64,000 nucleotides of DNA from Triticum aestivum. Lineage: Eukaryota > Streptophyta > Magnoliopsida > Poales > Poaceae. Location of the stretch: contig NC_057802.1 in NCBI RefSeq assembly GCF_018294505.1, positions 309,649,137 to 309,713,136 of the forward strand, in the 5' to 3' direction. Below are positions 45,616-58,051 of this stretch, in pieces. Positions within the stretch are counted from its first letter, which is position 1. Each line of letters starts with the position of its first letter. The translations under genes and the position numbers were made by a program. Under the pieces are notes generated by a model. The model worked only from the letters and a program-made list of their open reading frames with translations, was not told the origin of the DNA and did no database searches.

Positions 45616-46483
45616 TATGATATTTCATGCCTAGACACTTCCGTGTGCAGCCACAAGCTAATATCGGCTCTAGCGTAGTTGAGTAAGTTGTGGGAAACCT
45701 TTCCATGATAGGCTAGCAGATGTAGGGGATTGTAGGTGTACCGGCCTATCTATCGGTTAAGGGGACCCCTTAGGAAAGACTATGTCTCAATCATCCGGTT
45801 CTCAAACATCAGGCAGTGCGAGGAATTCAATGGAGGAGATCGAGTCTTGTGGGGAAAAGTGCGCAAACCTCTGCAGAGTGTACAAACTAATCATGATTAG
45901 TCGTGTCCCTGGTTATGGACAACTTGAGTATCTAGAAGTGAATTAATTGTTGATCATCACTCTATTTAATTAATGAATTGGGTTATTATTATTACATTGG
46001 TAATTTTGGGGGTTGAGTTGGAGGAACCTTCTCAATAATGGCATAAATTTGGTAGTAAAATAAAAATGTATTCCTTTGTTGTAGGGAAAATTAGCTTTAT
46101 GCAAAATTAAACTTAGAGCCTCCACCAGCCAAATATGCATATAGAGATAGATATTTTCATTATTATTCTGTGGTGTGAAATTTCTAGTACATTCAATGTA
46201 TCGACCTACACGGCTGCAACGTCTCATGTTGCAGGAATCTTACGACGAGTAAGTGATACGTTAGGGTTACGATGTCTACACTCAACTTTGCCGTTGGTGT
46301 TGTTTGGACTCCACAATTTTCATGTTACTTCCACTATATGGACTGAGGTAATCGTATTTACGTTACTTTTTTACATGTGATTGCACTCTGTTATAAATCC
46401 TCGAGTTCTGTGTGTGTCAGCATACCGATCCAGGGATGACACTTAAGCACAGAGACTTGATCCATTTGGGTCGGGTCATTACA
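45616..46483 (+). mobile_element. Host Gypsy 3' LTR, second part
   Basis: It continues the LTR interrupted at 30215 (after the second GATCA) and ends GGGTCGGGTCATTACA. TTACA matches TGTAA at the LTR start. No PBS follows; the next base is Copia LTR sequence, so the host element had inserted into a Copia LTR. No coding content. Confidence 0.75.
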
Positions 46484-46677
46484 TCGGCGCTTGGATCGGA
46501 TCTTCCACGATTTGAATCGCCACGAGTATGACTCCATCAACCACGTTCTTGTAACGCTTCCGCTTAGCGATCTTCAAGGGTATGAAGATGCACTCCCTCT
46601 CTCTCGTTGCTAGTATCTCCTAGATTGATCTTGGTGACACATAGGAAAATTTTGAATTATTACTACGTTCCCCAACA
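46484..46677 (+). mobile_element. Angela/WIS/BARE-1-like Copia 5' LTR, 3' tail
   Basis: It matches the end of the LTR at 58052-59768: ACTTGGATCGG-like start, TAACGCTTCCGCTT, CTCTCGTTGCTA, and the end TTACTACGTTCCCCAACA, followed by a PBS-like GTGGCATCATGAGC. The 5' 1.5 kb of this LTR is missing because the host Gypsy LTR abuts it. Confidence 0.85.
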
Positions 46678-47955
46678 GTGGCATCATGAGCTAGGTCTGT
46701 GTGTAGATTCTATGCACGAGTAGAACACAAAGTAGTTGTGGGTGATGATTTGGTCAATTTGCTTACCATTACTAGTCTTATCTTGATTCGGCGGCATTGT
46801 GGGATGAAGCGGCCCGGACCGACCTTACACGTACGCTTACGTGAGACTGGTTCCACCGACTGACATGCACTTGATGCATAAGGTGGCTAGCGGGTGTCTG
46901 TCTCTCCCACTTTAGTCAGATCGGATTTGATGGAGACGGTCCTTATGAAGGGTAAATAGCAATTGGCATATCACCGTTGTGGCTTTTGCATAGGTAAGAA
47001 ACGTTCTTGCTAGAAACCCATAGCAGCCACGTAAAACATGCAAACAACAATTAGAGGACGTCTAACTTGTTTTTGTAGGGTAGGCTATGTGATGTGATAT
47101 GGCCAAAAGGATGTGATGAATGATATATGTGATGTATGAGATTGATCATGTTCTTGTAATAGGAATCACGACTTGCATGTCGATGAGTATGACAACCGGC
47201 AGGAGCCATAGGAGTTGTCTTAATTTATTGTATGACCTGCGTGTCAATGAAAAATGCCATGTAATTACTTTACTTTATTGCTAACCGTTAGCCATAGTAG
47301 TAGAAGTTATAGTTGGCGAGACAACTTCATGAAGACACGATGATGGAGATCATGGTGTCATGCCGGTGACGAAGGTGATCATGCCGTGCCTCGAAGATGG
47401 AGATCAAAGGCGCAAGATGATATTGGCCATATCATGTCACTGCATGATTTGCATGTGATGTTTTTCATGTTTGCATCTTATTTTCTTAGAACGATGGTAG
47501 CATAAATAAGATGATCCTCACTAAAATTTCAAGAGATATGTTCCCCCTAACATTGCACCATTGCGAAGGTTCGTTGTTTCGAAGCACCACGTGATGATCG
47601 GGTGTGATAGATTCGAACGTTTGCATACAACGGGTGTAAGCCAGATTTATACATGTGAAACACTTAGGTTGACTTGACGAGCTTAGCATGTATAGACATG
47701 GCCTCGGAACACGAGAGACCGAAAGGTCGAACATGAGTCGTATAGTAGATGCGATCAACATGGAGATGTTCACCATTGATGACTAGTCCGTCTCACGTGA
47801 TGATCAGACACGGCCTAGTCGATTCAGATCATGTATCACTTAGATGACTAGAGGGATGTCTATCTGAGTGGGAGTTCATTAAATAATTTGATTAGATGAA
47901 CTTAATTATCATGAGCTTAGTCTAAAATGTCTTTACAATATGTCTTGTAGATCAA
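46678..47955 (+). mobile_element. Copia 1 leader
   Basis: Untranslated leader between PBS and gag, co-linear with 59769-61014 of Copia 2 (shared TGGATGAAGCGGCCCGGACCG, GCAGCCACGTAAAAC, GAGGACGTCTAACTTG). No ORF supported. Confidence 0.8.
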
Positions 47956-48902
47956 ATGGACCACGCTAATGTTGCCCTCAACTCCAACACGTTCCTAAAG
48001 AAAACCAAGCTGAAAGACGATGGTAGCAACTATATGGACTGGGTCTGTAACTTGAGGATCATCCTCATAGCTGCCAAGAAAGCATATGTCCTTGAAGCAC
48101 CGCTAGGTGACGCACCCATTTTCCCAGCAACTCAAGACGTTATGAACTCCTGGCAGCCGCGTAGTGATTATTACTCCCTGGTTCAGTGTGGCATGCTTTA
48201 CAGCTTAGAACCAGGGCTCCAAAAGCTTTTTGAGCAGAACGGAGCATATGAGATGTTCCAAGAGCTGAAAATGGTTTTCCAAGCTCATGCCCGGGTCGAG
48301 AGATATGAAGTCTCCGAAAAGTTCTATAGTTGTAAGATGGAGGAAAACAGTTCTATCAGCGAGCATATACTCAAGATGTCTAGGTTGCACTACCGCTTGT
48401 CTCAGCTGGGAGTTAATCTTCCAGATGACTCGGTCATTGACAGGATCCTCCAGTCGTTCCACCTAGGTATAAGAGCTTTGTGATGAACTACAATATGCAA
48501 GGGATGGAGAAGTCCATTCCTGAGTTATATTCCATGCTGAAATCAGCGGAGGTGGAAATCAAAAAGGAACATCAAGTGTTGATGGTGAATAAGACCACTA
48601 GTTTCAAGAAAGGCAAGGGAAATAAGAACTTCAAGAAGGACGGCAAGGGAGTTGCCGCGCGCGGTAAATCAGTTGCCGGGAATAAGCCAAAGAATGGACC
48701 CAAGCCTGAGACTCAGGGATTTTATTGCAAGGGAAATGGTCACTTGAAACGGAACTGCCACCAGTACTTAGCGGATAAGAAGGCCGGCAACACCAAGGGT
48801 ATATATGATATACATGTTATTGATATGTACCTTACCAACGCTCGTACTAGCTCCTGGGTATTTGATACCGGTGCGGTTGCTCATATTTCTAACTCAAAAT
48901 AG
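47956..48902 (+). pseudogene. gag: Copia 1 gag and start of protease, broken
   Basis: ATG 47956 opens a Copia gag (SNYMDWVCNLRIIL; VLEAPLGDAP; MFQELKMVFQAHARVERYEV; SISEHILKMSRLHYRLSQLG). It ends with TGA at 48481-48483, and the homologous sequence continues in another frame from 48480. The nucleocapsid knuckle reads GFYCKGNGHLKRNC: the first zinc-binding Cys is replaced by Gly (codon 48717-48719), while Copia 2 keeps it. The protease motif VFDTGAVAHIS is present just before a TAG at 48900-48902. Not functional. Confidence 0.85.
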
Positions 48903-50497
48903 GAGTTGCCGAATAAGCGGAGACTGGCGAAGGACGAGGTGACGATGCGCGTCGGGAATGGTTCCAAGGTCGATGTGATCGCCGTCGGCACACTACCTCT
49001 GCATTTACCTACGGGATTAGTTTTAAGCCTCAATAATTGTTAGTTAGTGCCAGCTTTGAGCATGAACATTGCATCTGGATCTCGTTTAATGCGAGATGGC
49101 TACTCATTTAAATCCGAGAATAATGGTTGTTCTATTTATATGAGAGATATGTTTTTATGGTCATGCCCCGCTGGTCAATGGTTTATTTTTATTGAATCTC
49201 GAACGTGATGTCACACATATTCATAGTGTGAATGCCAAAAGATGTAAGGTTGATAATGATAGTCCCACATACTTGTGGCACTGCCGCCTTGTTCACATTG
49301 GTGTCAAACGCATGAAGAAACTCCATGCAGATGGAATTTTGGAGTCTCTTGATTATGAATCATTTGACACGTGCGAACTATGCCTCATGGGAAAAATGAC
49401 CAAGACTCCATTCTCCGGGACAATGGAGCGAGCAACCAACTTGTTGGAAATCATACATACTGATGTGTGCGGTCCAATGAGCGTTGAGGCTCGCGGTGGC
49501 TATCGTTATGTTCTCACCCTCACTGATGGCTTAAGTAGATATGGGTATGTCTACTTAATGAAACACAAGTCTGAGACCTTTGAAAAGTTCGAGCAATTTT
49601 AGAGTGAGGTAGAGAATCAACGTGACAGGAAAATAAAGTTCTTACGATTAGATCGTGGAGGAGAATACTTGAGTCACGAGTTTGGCATGCACATAAGGAA
49701 ATGTGGAATTGTTTCAAAACTCACGCCGCCTGGAACACCTCAGCGTAATGGTGTGTCCGAACGTCGTAATCGCACTCTATTGGATATGGTGCGATCTATG
49801 ATGTCTCTTACCGATTTACCTCTATCATTTTGGGGTTATGCTTTAGAGACTGCCGCATTCACTTTAAATAGGGCTCCGTCGAAATCCGTTGAGACGACAC
49901 TGTATGAATTATGGTTTGGGAAGAAACCTAAGCTGTCGTTTTTCAAAGTTTGGGGATGCGATGCTTATGTCAAGAAACTTCAACCTGAAAAGCTCAAACC
50001 CAAAATAAAAGAATGCGTCTTCATAGGATACCCTAAGGAAACTATTGGGTATACCTTCTATCTCAAATCTGAAGGCAAGATCTTTGTTGCCAGGAATGGA
50101 TCCTTTCTGGAGAAGGAGTTTCTCTCAAAAGAAGTAAGTGGGAGGAAAGTAGAACTTGATGAGGTACTCCCTCTTGAACCGGAGAGTAGCGCAGCTCAGG
50201 AAGATGTTTCTGTGGTGCCTGCACCAACTAGAGAGGAAGTTAATGATGATGATCATGAAACTTCGGATCAAGTTACTACTGAACTTCATAGGTCCACAAG
50301 GACACGTTCCGCACCAGAGTGGTACGGAAACCTTGTCCTGGAAATCATGTTGTTAGATAACGGTGAACCTTCGAACTATGAAGAAGCGATGGCGGGCCCG
50401 GATTCCAACAAATGGCCTGAAGCCATGAAATCGAGATAGGATCCATGTATGAAAACGAAGTATGGAGTTTGACAGACTTGCCCAATGACCGGCAAGC
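48903..50497 (+). pseudogene. pol: Copia 1 protease end and integrase, truncated before RT
   Basis: 48903-49191 is protease/linker with stops. 49192-49602 holds the integrase zinc region (LWHCRLVHIGVKRMKKLH; CELCLMGKM) and the first catalytic Asp (HTDVCGPMS); a TAG at 49600-49602 interrupts it. 49669-50439 continues with GTPQRNGVSERRNRTLLDM (catalytic Glu) and the Copia C-terminal part (VWGCDAYVKKL; ECVFIGYPKET). The middle catalytic Asp lies in LRLDRGGEYLS near 49645. RT and RNase H are absent because the LTR at 50498 cuts the element. This is the usual Copia order, with integrase before RT. Confidence 0.85.
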
Positions 50498-50814
50498 TGT
50501 AACGCCCGGATAATTAGGCTACAGTAAAACTCTGCTAATGATGCCACATCACCTCTGTTATCGTTGCTAATCTCGCGTAGTTCAAACCTGGTTCAAATTC
50601 AAATTTGAAATTAAGTCAAACCGGTAAAAGTTTTCAAACGTCAAAACTAAAATGTTTGGAGTGTGCCAAATAATGCCTAGGTATTTAAGGTGAAGGTACC
50701 ACACTTTTACAAATGCATAAATATTTTAAATTGAATTAAAACAGAATAGGAAAATAAATAAAAGAAAAGGAAAAACAAACTAACAAAAAAAGAGAAGAGA
50801 AAAGAAACCCCCCT

Positions 50815-50880
50815 CCCACTGGGCTTCGGCCCAGCAGGCCAGCCCACTAGCCCATCAGGCCCACCCCAACTCCCTTATCC
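50815..50880 (+). promoter_or_regulatory. Cluster of GGGCC/GCCCA motifs in the LTR
   Basis: About seven GGCCC/GCCCA words (CTGGGCTTCGGCCCAGC, GCCCACTAGCCCATC, GGCCCACC) within 65 bp just before the GC-rich transcribed-looking block. TGGGCY words are known plant promoter elements (site II, TCP-binding). The regulatory role here is inferred. Confidence 0.35.
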
Positions 50881-52373
50881 CCTCTCCCCCACATAACGTA
50901 ATCCACCCATGCACCCACTCCTCCCCCACGACGCGCCCCTCCCCCGATCAAGATCGGATCGGGGCACGACGCCGCTGTGCGCCGCCGCCTCGCCCTCGTC
51001 CATCGCCGCCCGGAGCCCGCCTGGACCTCGCCGGACCTCCTCGTCGGCCTGCTTCCTTCTTCGCCATCGTCCTCGTCTTCCTCCCCGAGCACCACTGCCC
51101 CGTCCCTACGCCTCGCGGTGACGCCTCGCCCCTCCGCTTCTTCCCCGCTAACCGTGCTCACCTTCCCCTGCCTGCGCTAGCCGCGCCCCTGGTGCCCCAT
51201 GCGCGTCGCCTCTGCGCGCCCCGCGAGCCTCCCCAGCCGTTCCCTCGCACGCGCGCCACACCGCGCCCTTGCCGCATGCGCCCACGCCCGCGCATGTCGT
51301 CACCCCGCAGACACGCTCGCTGTTGCTCCCATGCGCCACCGCGCGCATCGCCGCTATCGGCTGAGGCCGCTTCCGCCCTACTCCGTCCAACCGCGCCCGG
51401 CTCGCGTCTCGAGCTGCTGTTGCCGCCCCTGCCTCTGCAGCTCTCCGTCCCGCACTACGCCGCCGACCCGCGCCTCGCTTCGTTCGCCTCGCCCTGCACC
51501 GCCAACGTCTACCCCGCGCCGACCGTGCCTCCCCGGCGGCCCCTGCCCGCTCCGCTCGCCGGCCCTTGCTGCTGCTGGACCAGCAGCGGCCGCGGCCACA
51601 GCCGCCGGCACCGGCCCCCAGCGCTCCTCCCCGCGGCCGCCTCTCCACCGGCCATGGCCAGCGCGCCCCGCTTCGGCCATGGCCTCGCCGTGGGCACCGC
51701 CCCTGCTCCGGCCCCTGTCGGGTCCGCCCGCACCTGGGCATGCGCCAGTTCGGGCCGCGCCCGCTAACGCCCGAATCCCCCAATGGCCTCTGTGTGCCAA
51801 TGACAAGTGGGCCTAGCCCCTGAACGAAAATGGATTTAAAAGAGAAATATAATAATAATAATGATTAAATTAATTAACTTAAATTAAATTAACTAATCCT
51901 ATTTAGTTAACTAAGTCAATGACAGCTGGTACCCACACGTCAGTTTGACCAGTCAACACCTCTGTTGACTGCTGGCGTCATGCACTGTTCTGCATAATGT
52001 TGAATTAAACTAATTAAATAAATCCTAAAAATGATTTAAATCTTTCAAAATTAATATAAAAAATACCGTAGCTCAGATGAAAACGTTTTCTACATGAAAG
52101 TTGCCTAGAACGACGAGACGAATCCGAATATGCATTCCGTTCGTCCGCCACACGTCCCTAGCTTAGCGAACATGCAACTTTCCCCCTCCGGTCCGTCTGT
52201 CCGAAAACACGAAACACCGGGAATACTTTCACGGATGTTTTTCCCCCTTCGCCGGTATCACATATCCCTGCGTTAGATCACCTCTAGCACCGCATAATGC
52301 CATGGTACACATTGTGATGCTTTGATTGCTCTGTTATTTATTGTGTTTCCCGTTCGTTACTTCTTTCCGGTAG

Positions 52374-52445
52374 ACCCCTAGACTGTCGGCGGCCCCCGGT
52401 TCGACTACAGTGTTGACGACCCCTCCTTCTTGCCAGAGCAACCAG
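52374..52445 (+). other. Exon-like segment A of the 50498 LTR
   Basis: It lies between TTCCGGTAG (or CCCCTAG at 52380) and CCAG|GCAAGC. The open phase encodes RFDYSVDDPSFLPEQP, ending in phase 1 like the Tekay-like segment. Confidence 0.4.
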
Positions 52446-53679
52446 GCAAGCCCCCCCCCTTGATCACTAGATATCGCCTATTCCTTCTCTCTACTGCTTG
52501 CATTAGAGTAGTGTAGCATATTACTGCTTTCGGTTAATCCTATTCTCATGCATAGCCTGTCATTGTTGCTACAGTTGTTACCCTTACCTGCAATCCTAAA
52601 TGCTTAGTATAGGATGCTAGTATTCCATCAGTGGCCCTACACTCTTGTCCGCCTGCCATGCTATACTACTAGGCCGTGATCACTTCGGGAGGTGATCATG
52701 GGCATATGCTATATACTTTATACTGTTACATTACTTATGATACTATTCGGAGATGGGGGCTAAAGGGGCAGGTGGCTCCATCCCGGTAGAGGTGGGCCTG
52801 GGTTCCCGATGGCCCCTGACTATTACTTTGTGGCGGAGCGACAGGGCAGGTTGAGACCACCTAGGAGAGAGGTGGGCCTGGCCCTGGTCGGCGTTCGCGG
52901 ATACTTCAATTAATACGCTTAACGAGATCTTGGTATTTGATCTGAGTCTGGCCACTGGCCTATACGCACTAACCAACTACGCGGGAACAGTTATGGGCAC
53001 TCGACGTCGTGGTATCAGCCGAAGCCTTCTTGACGTCAGCGACTGAGCGGCGCGCGCCGGATTGGACCGTAAGCCTGCGCTTGTATTAAGGGGGCTAGAT
53101 CTGCTTCCGGCCGCGTTCGCAACGTGCAGGTGTGCAATGGGCGATGGGCCCAGACCCCTGCGTGCATAGGATTTAGACTGCGTGCTGACCTCTCTGTTGT
53201 GCCTAGGTAGGGCTGCGACGTGTTGATCTTCCGAGGCCGGGCATGACCCAGGAAAGTGTGTCCGGCCAAATGGGATCGAGCGTGTTGGGTAATGTGGTGC
53301 ACCCCTGCAGGGAAGTTTATCTATTCGAATAGTCGTGGCCCTCGGTAAAAGGATGACCCGGAGTTGTACCTTGACCTTATGACAACTAGAACCGGATACT
53401 TAATAAAACACACCCTTCCAAGTGCCAGATACCACCCAGTGATTGCTCTCTCACAGGTCGACGAGGAGAGGATCGTTGGGTTAGGATTATGCTATGCGAT
53501 GATACTTGGTGAACTTACCATCTACTCTCTTCTACATGCTGCAAGATGGAGGCTGCCAGAAGCGTAGTCTTCGACAGGACTAGCTATCCCCCTCTTATTC
53601 TGGCATTCTGCAGTTCAGTCCACCGATATTGCCTCTTTACACATATACCCATGCATATGTAGTGTAGATCCTTGCTTGC

Positions 53680-53700
53680 GAGTACTTTGGATGAGTACTC
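53680..53700 (+). promoter_or_regulatory. Stem-loop GAGTACT...AGTACTC in the 50498 LTR
   Basis: A 7-bp stem with a 7-nt loop, in the context TTGCGAGTACTTT-GAGTACTCAC, as in the Tekay-like LTR. Confidence 0.45.
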
Positions 53701-53760
53701 ACGGTTGCTTTTCTCCCTCTTTTCCCCCTTTCCCTTCTACCTGGTTGTCGCAACCATATG

Positions 53761-53858
53761 CTGGAGCCCAGGAGCCAGACGCCACCGTGGACGACGACTC
53801 CTACTACACCGGAGGTGCCTACTACTACGGGCAGGCCACTGACGATGGCCAGGAGTAG
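53761..53858 (+). other. Acidic open segment near the end of the 50498 LTR
   Basis: The open phase encodes EPDATVDDDSYYTGG, then Y/G-rich residues and TDDGQE before a TAG at 53856-53858. It sits ~60 nt after the stem-loop, the same place as segment B in the Tekay-like LTR. The acceptor is uncertain (GCTGGAG or GAGCCCAG). Confidence 0.4.
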
Positions 53859-54157
53859 TTTAGGAGGATCCCAGGCAGAAGGCCTGCGCCTCTTTCGATT
53901 TGTATCCCAGTTTGTGCTAGCCTTCTTAAGGAAAAATTGTTTAACTTATGTCCGTACTCAGATATTGTTGCTTCCGCTGACTCGTCTATGATTGAGCACT
54001 TGTATTCGAGCCCTCGAGGCCCCTGGCTTGTATTATGATGCTTGTATGACTTATTTATGTTTTAGAGTTGTGTTGTGATATCTTCCCGTGAGTCCCTAAT
54101 CTTGATCGTACACGTTTGCGTGCATGATTAGTGTACGATTGAATCGGGGGCGTCACA

Positions 54158-54172
54158 AGTTGGTATCAGAGC
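54158..54172 (+). other. Primer-binding site after the 50498 LTR
   Basis: AGTTGGTATCAGAGC; initiator-Met tRNA type. Confidence 0.85.
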
Positions 54173-57100
54173 TGACTGCCTGTAGGAATCCCCCTTCCAA
54201 CTCCTTGGCCGAAGTTGAGTCTAGTCATTGCAAAACTTTTACTAACATGGCTGTGCGCCCATGGGCCCACGTCGCCATTGGGTGGTATTAGGATCTTTTA
54301 TTCCTCGTTTATACTCTGGGACTCTTATCTCTCTTCTACTCGGGTTAAATGGTTTTACTAACTCTAACTCTAGGTTCTCGTAACTACTTCCTCCCGGAGA
54401 GCCACTCGATACAGATGATCACTTGATGCACTAGATGGTTCTGAAGTTACTCTCCGTTGTTCCCTCGATACTTTGTGCCATCGCTTTTGCAATTCCATTC
54501 CATCGATAAACCCAAATGGATAACCAAGTACACTTGCCATTCATACAATCATTCCCCATTGATCTTGTTATTACAAGATACCCCAAAATTCTCTCTATTA
54601 TGCGAGAATACTTTGTGCCTACTGCATTGCAGTTCTTGCCACATGAATACCCCCTACGAATAATTCCTCGATTTACCGAGTATCCATTCTTTCACCGTTG
54701 TTCATGTGTTTCACCAATGTCTTCGAAATACTATTTGATCTTTCGAAAATCCTCAACAGCCTGTTGTTCTTGGAATTCTTGTCTGCTTGCATTATGGTTG
54801 CGTTCCATATGACTAGCAATATGCATTAGTATCCTTTGTCATTATCATTTCGAGTCCCTTGATTCAATATGTTGCGAATGCTCGCAATCCTCAATCAGAT
54901 CCTAGAATTCATCCTTCCGACTCAGACGTCATATTAAACATGAGCTGAATCTCGACCAATGAAATTGACATCGATTATACCCTTAAGCCTACTCAACTTA
55001 TCCACCCATGATCAGGGTGTTTGCTTCTGATCCCTTGATTTGTAGCTCATAACTCCTTTGCATTTAAGCTTTGAATTAGTCTGTTGTTTCTATCATCTGA
55101 TCTCCTTGCATTCTTTCTTTCTCTGATTGTGTGTCGATGATCACATCAGCTCCGTTGTGGACTGTCAGATCCTTTGTTGGATTTTTATCCGACAACGTCC
55201 TTCATTATCATTAGCCTTGTGAGCCTTTTCTCGGATATGTAATGCCCTTGGTAAATTGTATCCTCTGCTTCTCAACCATGCTCTGCTTCTGAGCTTGAGT
55301 TATTTACCCCTGAAGTTTGTGATATATGTTTCCACGATGCCCCGATTGGTTGAACCTAGGCCTTCCTTAATATGTGTGAACTCGAAAGTTTTCACAAGTC
55401 ATACTCTTCTGGTATTTTGCTGGATAAAATTTCAACATTACAACTTCTTTGAAAATGAGAAGTGAATGAAAGGTTATCCATTAGAGAAGTGGGAGTCGAC
55501 CTTGAACTTTGTGTTCATGCCCATGGACATGATGTAGATCCTATCATGGAAACTTCTTGTAATAATAACTATTTCCTTGATAAATATCATCTGGTATCTG
55601 TGAATTGATCCTTCGCAACCATGGTTCCGACCATGATTGTTCTCCCTTGATTCTATTTCTCGGACAAGTTAAAGTACTTGCCTTCTGCAGATCAGTACGC
55701 CTTCCCAACCTCTATTTTGTTCTACCTTCGAGTATTACCCCCTGGTATCTCGAGGATATCAACCCATTGCACTTCATCTTATGAATTTCTGATGAAGTAG
55801 TACCTTTCCCCGTCATAGTCACTCCATGGGTTCTGGGTTGTCGTCAACCGAGAACACAGATTTGTGAACCGAATCAACACTGAGATTCAGTACTCCCAGT
55901 ACTTTGGTGTTGAGAAGTTTAATACTCCATCACGTCACTCCTAGCCTGATCGGCTACATCATTATCATGCTAATTTTAACTGTGCTACCGGGTCCTTAAT
56001 TCCGGAGCACAACTTTCGATGATGGGCTAAGCTTACGCCGATTTCCTCGTCTTATCGTTCCACCTTGAACGACAAGCTTGAATTCGAGTTTGTGTCCTAC
56101 CCGTGGTTCCAATAACCTTTCGCTTCATAATTCGTTTGACTTGATGTCATCGCCGATCGATTACATCTTCATGAAATCTCTCGACAATGTGTCGTGATCA
56201 TCATCAGCATTCGGAGCTCCTCCAGGATATCAATTGAATTTATGTTGAGACAGACCATCCTTGCCCTCGATGATTAGTGTTATCATCGACCACTCTACTG
56301 CCTTCCCTCCAACACAAACTTGTTTGTGTTTTGTGTTATACCTTGAGTTCCTTGCTATCCAACAATTGCTCTTCTTCACCTTGGAGTATTACTATCTTTT
56401 ATGTCAAGAATGTCGTGAGAATTTCACCACCTCTTGAGAATTCTTGATACAAGTGATACTTATCACGATCACCATTCTTTTCTTGGTTCCCGTGTTTATT
56501 CTAACCGGGATTCCAACAAGTGAATGTTGTTGTTTGGATTCTTTCCTTCTAGCAACCCTACTACTTTGAAGTTAATGGTCGACATTTCATTCTTAGACCA
56601 TTAGTTATCGAATCACCATTATAACATCGGTCATGCTACCTAAGCCCTTATTTCGGGTGCACCTTTCAACCAATGTTTAAATTGGGTATGTTTTCCTCTA
56701 GCATATCTCCTTATATCATTTGATCTAAAAAATGTTATCTCTTTGTTCACATTATTGTGGAAATCCATCTGTTGGATATCTCAATGAATTGTCGTTTAGT
56801 TCATCAGCCACCCTCTCATCCTATCCTTGGTTTAATGATGAACTCTTGTTTCGGAACTCGCTTCCGTAGATCATTTTCGAGAATCTTACAATGTCGTCTC
56901 GTCAATTTGTTTGCACCTTTTCTTCTCAGGCATCCTGAGTCTGAGGTATCCTAACACCGATCAGATCTGAATCTCGGTCAGATATGATGGTTGGAACATT
57001 TTTCCAAGAGTTATAACATTGGTCCTTATATATCGGTAAGGTGATGTCATGCCTAGCACACCTGGCCGGAGGACCTATTGTTTTCGGTTTACTATTTAGC

Positions 57101-58051
57101 AAGGTTAACCATTCCTCCATGAGGAAATTGTAAGACTTATTCTATAAGTTGTTCCTGATGGATCCTTTGTGAATCCAAAGTCTGACCTTTGCTTGAAGAC
57201 CATGTCAATACTATCTTGAAGCATGTCTGTGGTACTCCGAATTTCAATAAGAACATTTGAAGCACAACGCTAAACTTTCTTTATCAATTATCCAAACACC
57301 GTTGTATGGGTAATGGCATGAAATTTCTCTCTTCTTTCCTAAAGAGTTTTCTACGTTATATCCCGTCATGGATATCATGGTCTGCTTACCCTTGGGAAGA
57401 ATATACCCTTGAAATATGTGTTTAAACACATTTTCCTTTCCATTGTTCTGTTTAATCTGATAATGATACTTTCCTTTCCATTGTTTGGTTTAACCCTTCT
57501 TGAGTTCTATATAATCTAAGCAGTAATATTCTCCTGCTTATGTAAACACCTCGGTGTACAATTCTGTCAGCAAGACCCTGTTACTATTGTTGATGACATT
57601 CCGCGAGCCGCCGATGGACGAGAACTTTGCCTAATGGTCCGCCTCGTTCAACAAGCAGGAAAATGGTACCGACATTGTTGCCGACATAATTGACAGGCTA
57701 CCCTTTGACATGCCTTGCTATCATGACTGAGCAAGATGTCACCGCTCCTTCTACTTTTAACCCACATGGTGGGCCCATAACCCACAGTTCCACAGGATCA
57801 AAACCTGACCCTCCTATACAACCCTGTTTCTAATGGTTATTCCCCACGCTTGGCTTCGTATTTAATTGACGGGCCACCTTCCTAGAGCTCTATTCTGGTG
57901 TTAGACGCGATACTTACTCCCACTGCTCTGAACCCCTTTCTCACTCTAGTTCAGACTTCGAGCAACTATCTAGCCGCTTGGAACCTCTGATTGTACCTTT
58001 GTACCTTACTCTCGATGTATTTTATATGTTCAACTCGAGAGGTAATCTTAT
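54158..58051 (+). mobile_element. ORF-less internal region of the 50498 Gypsy element
   Basis: 3.9 kb of T-rich sequence after the PBS with no open frame over 100 codons, no CCHC knuckle and no RT/integrase motif. It continues until a Copia LTR interrupts it at 58052 (possible TSD CTTAT, 58047-58051). This fits a large non-coding retrotransposon derivative or a very long leader. I see no other structure in it. Confidence 0.65.

Larger units (their letters stand above)
50498..54157 (+). mobile_element. Long Gypsy LTR (3.66 kb)
   Basis: It starts TGTAACGCCCGGATAATTAG and ends GAATCGGGGGCGTCACA, followed by a PBS, so it is a 5' LTR in sense orientation. It contains an AT-rich start, a GC-rich block of about 1 kb (50806-51780), a GC-donor-like CCAG|GCAAGC at 52446, the GAGTACT stem-loop and an acidic frame near the end. 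The family is not recognised; its layout resembles the Tekay-like LTR more than its sequence does. Confidence 0.8.

Noticed and set aside
51148..51823. Long ORFs (up to 211 codons) on both strands in the GC-rich LTR block
   Set aside because: Open in most frames at once because of base composition; Pro/Arg/Ala-rich with no domain; inside an LTR.
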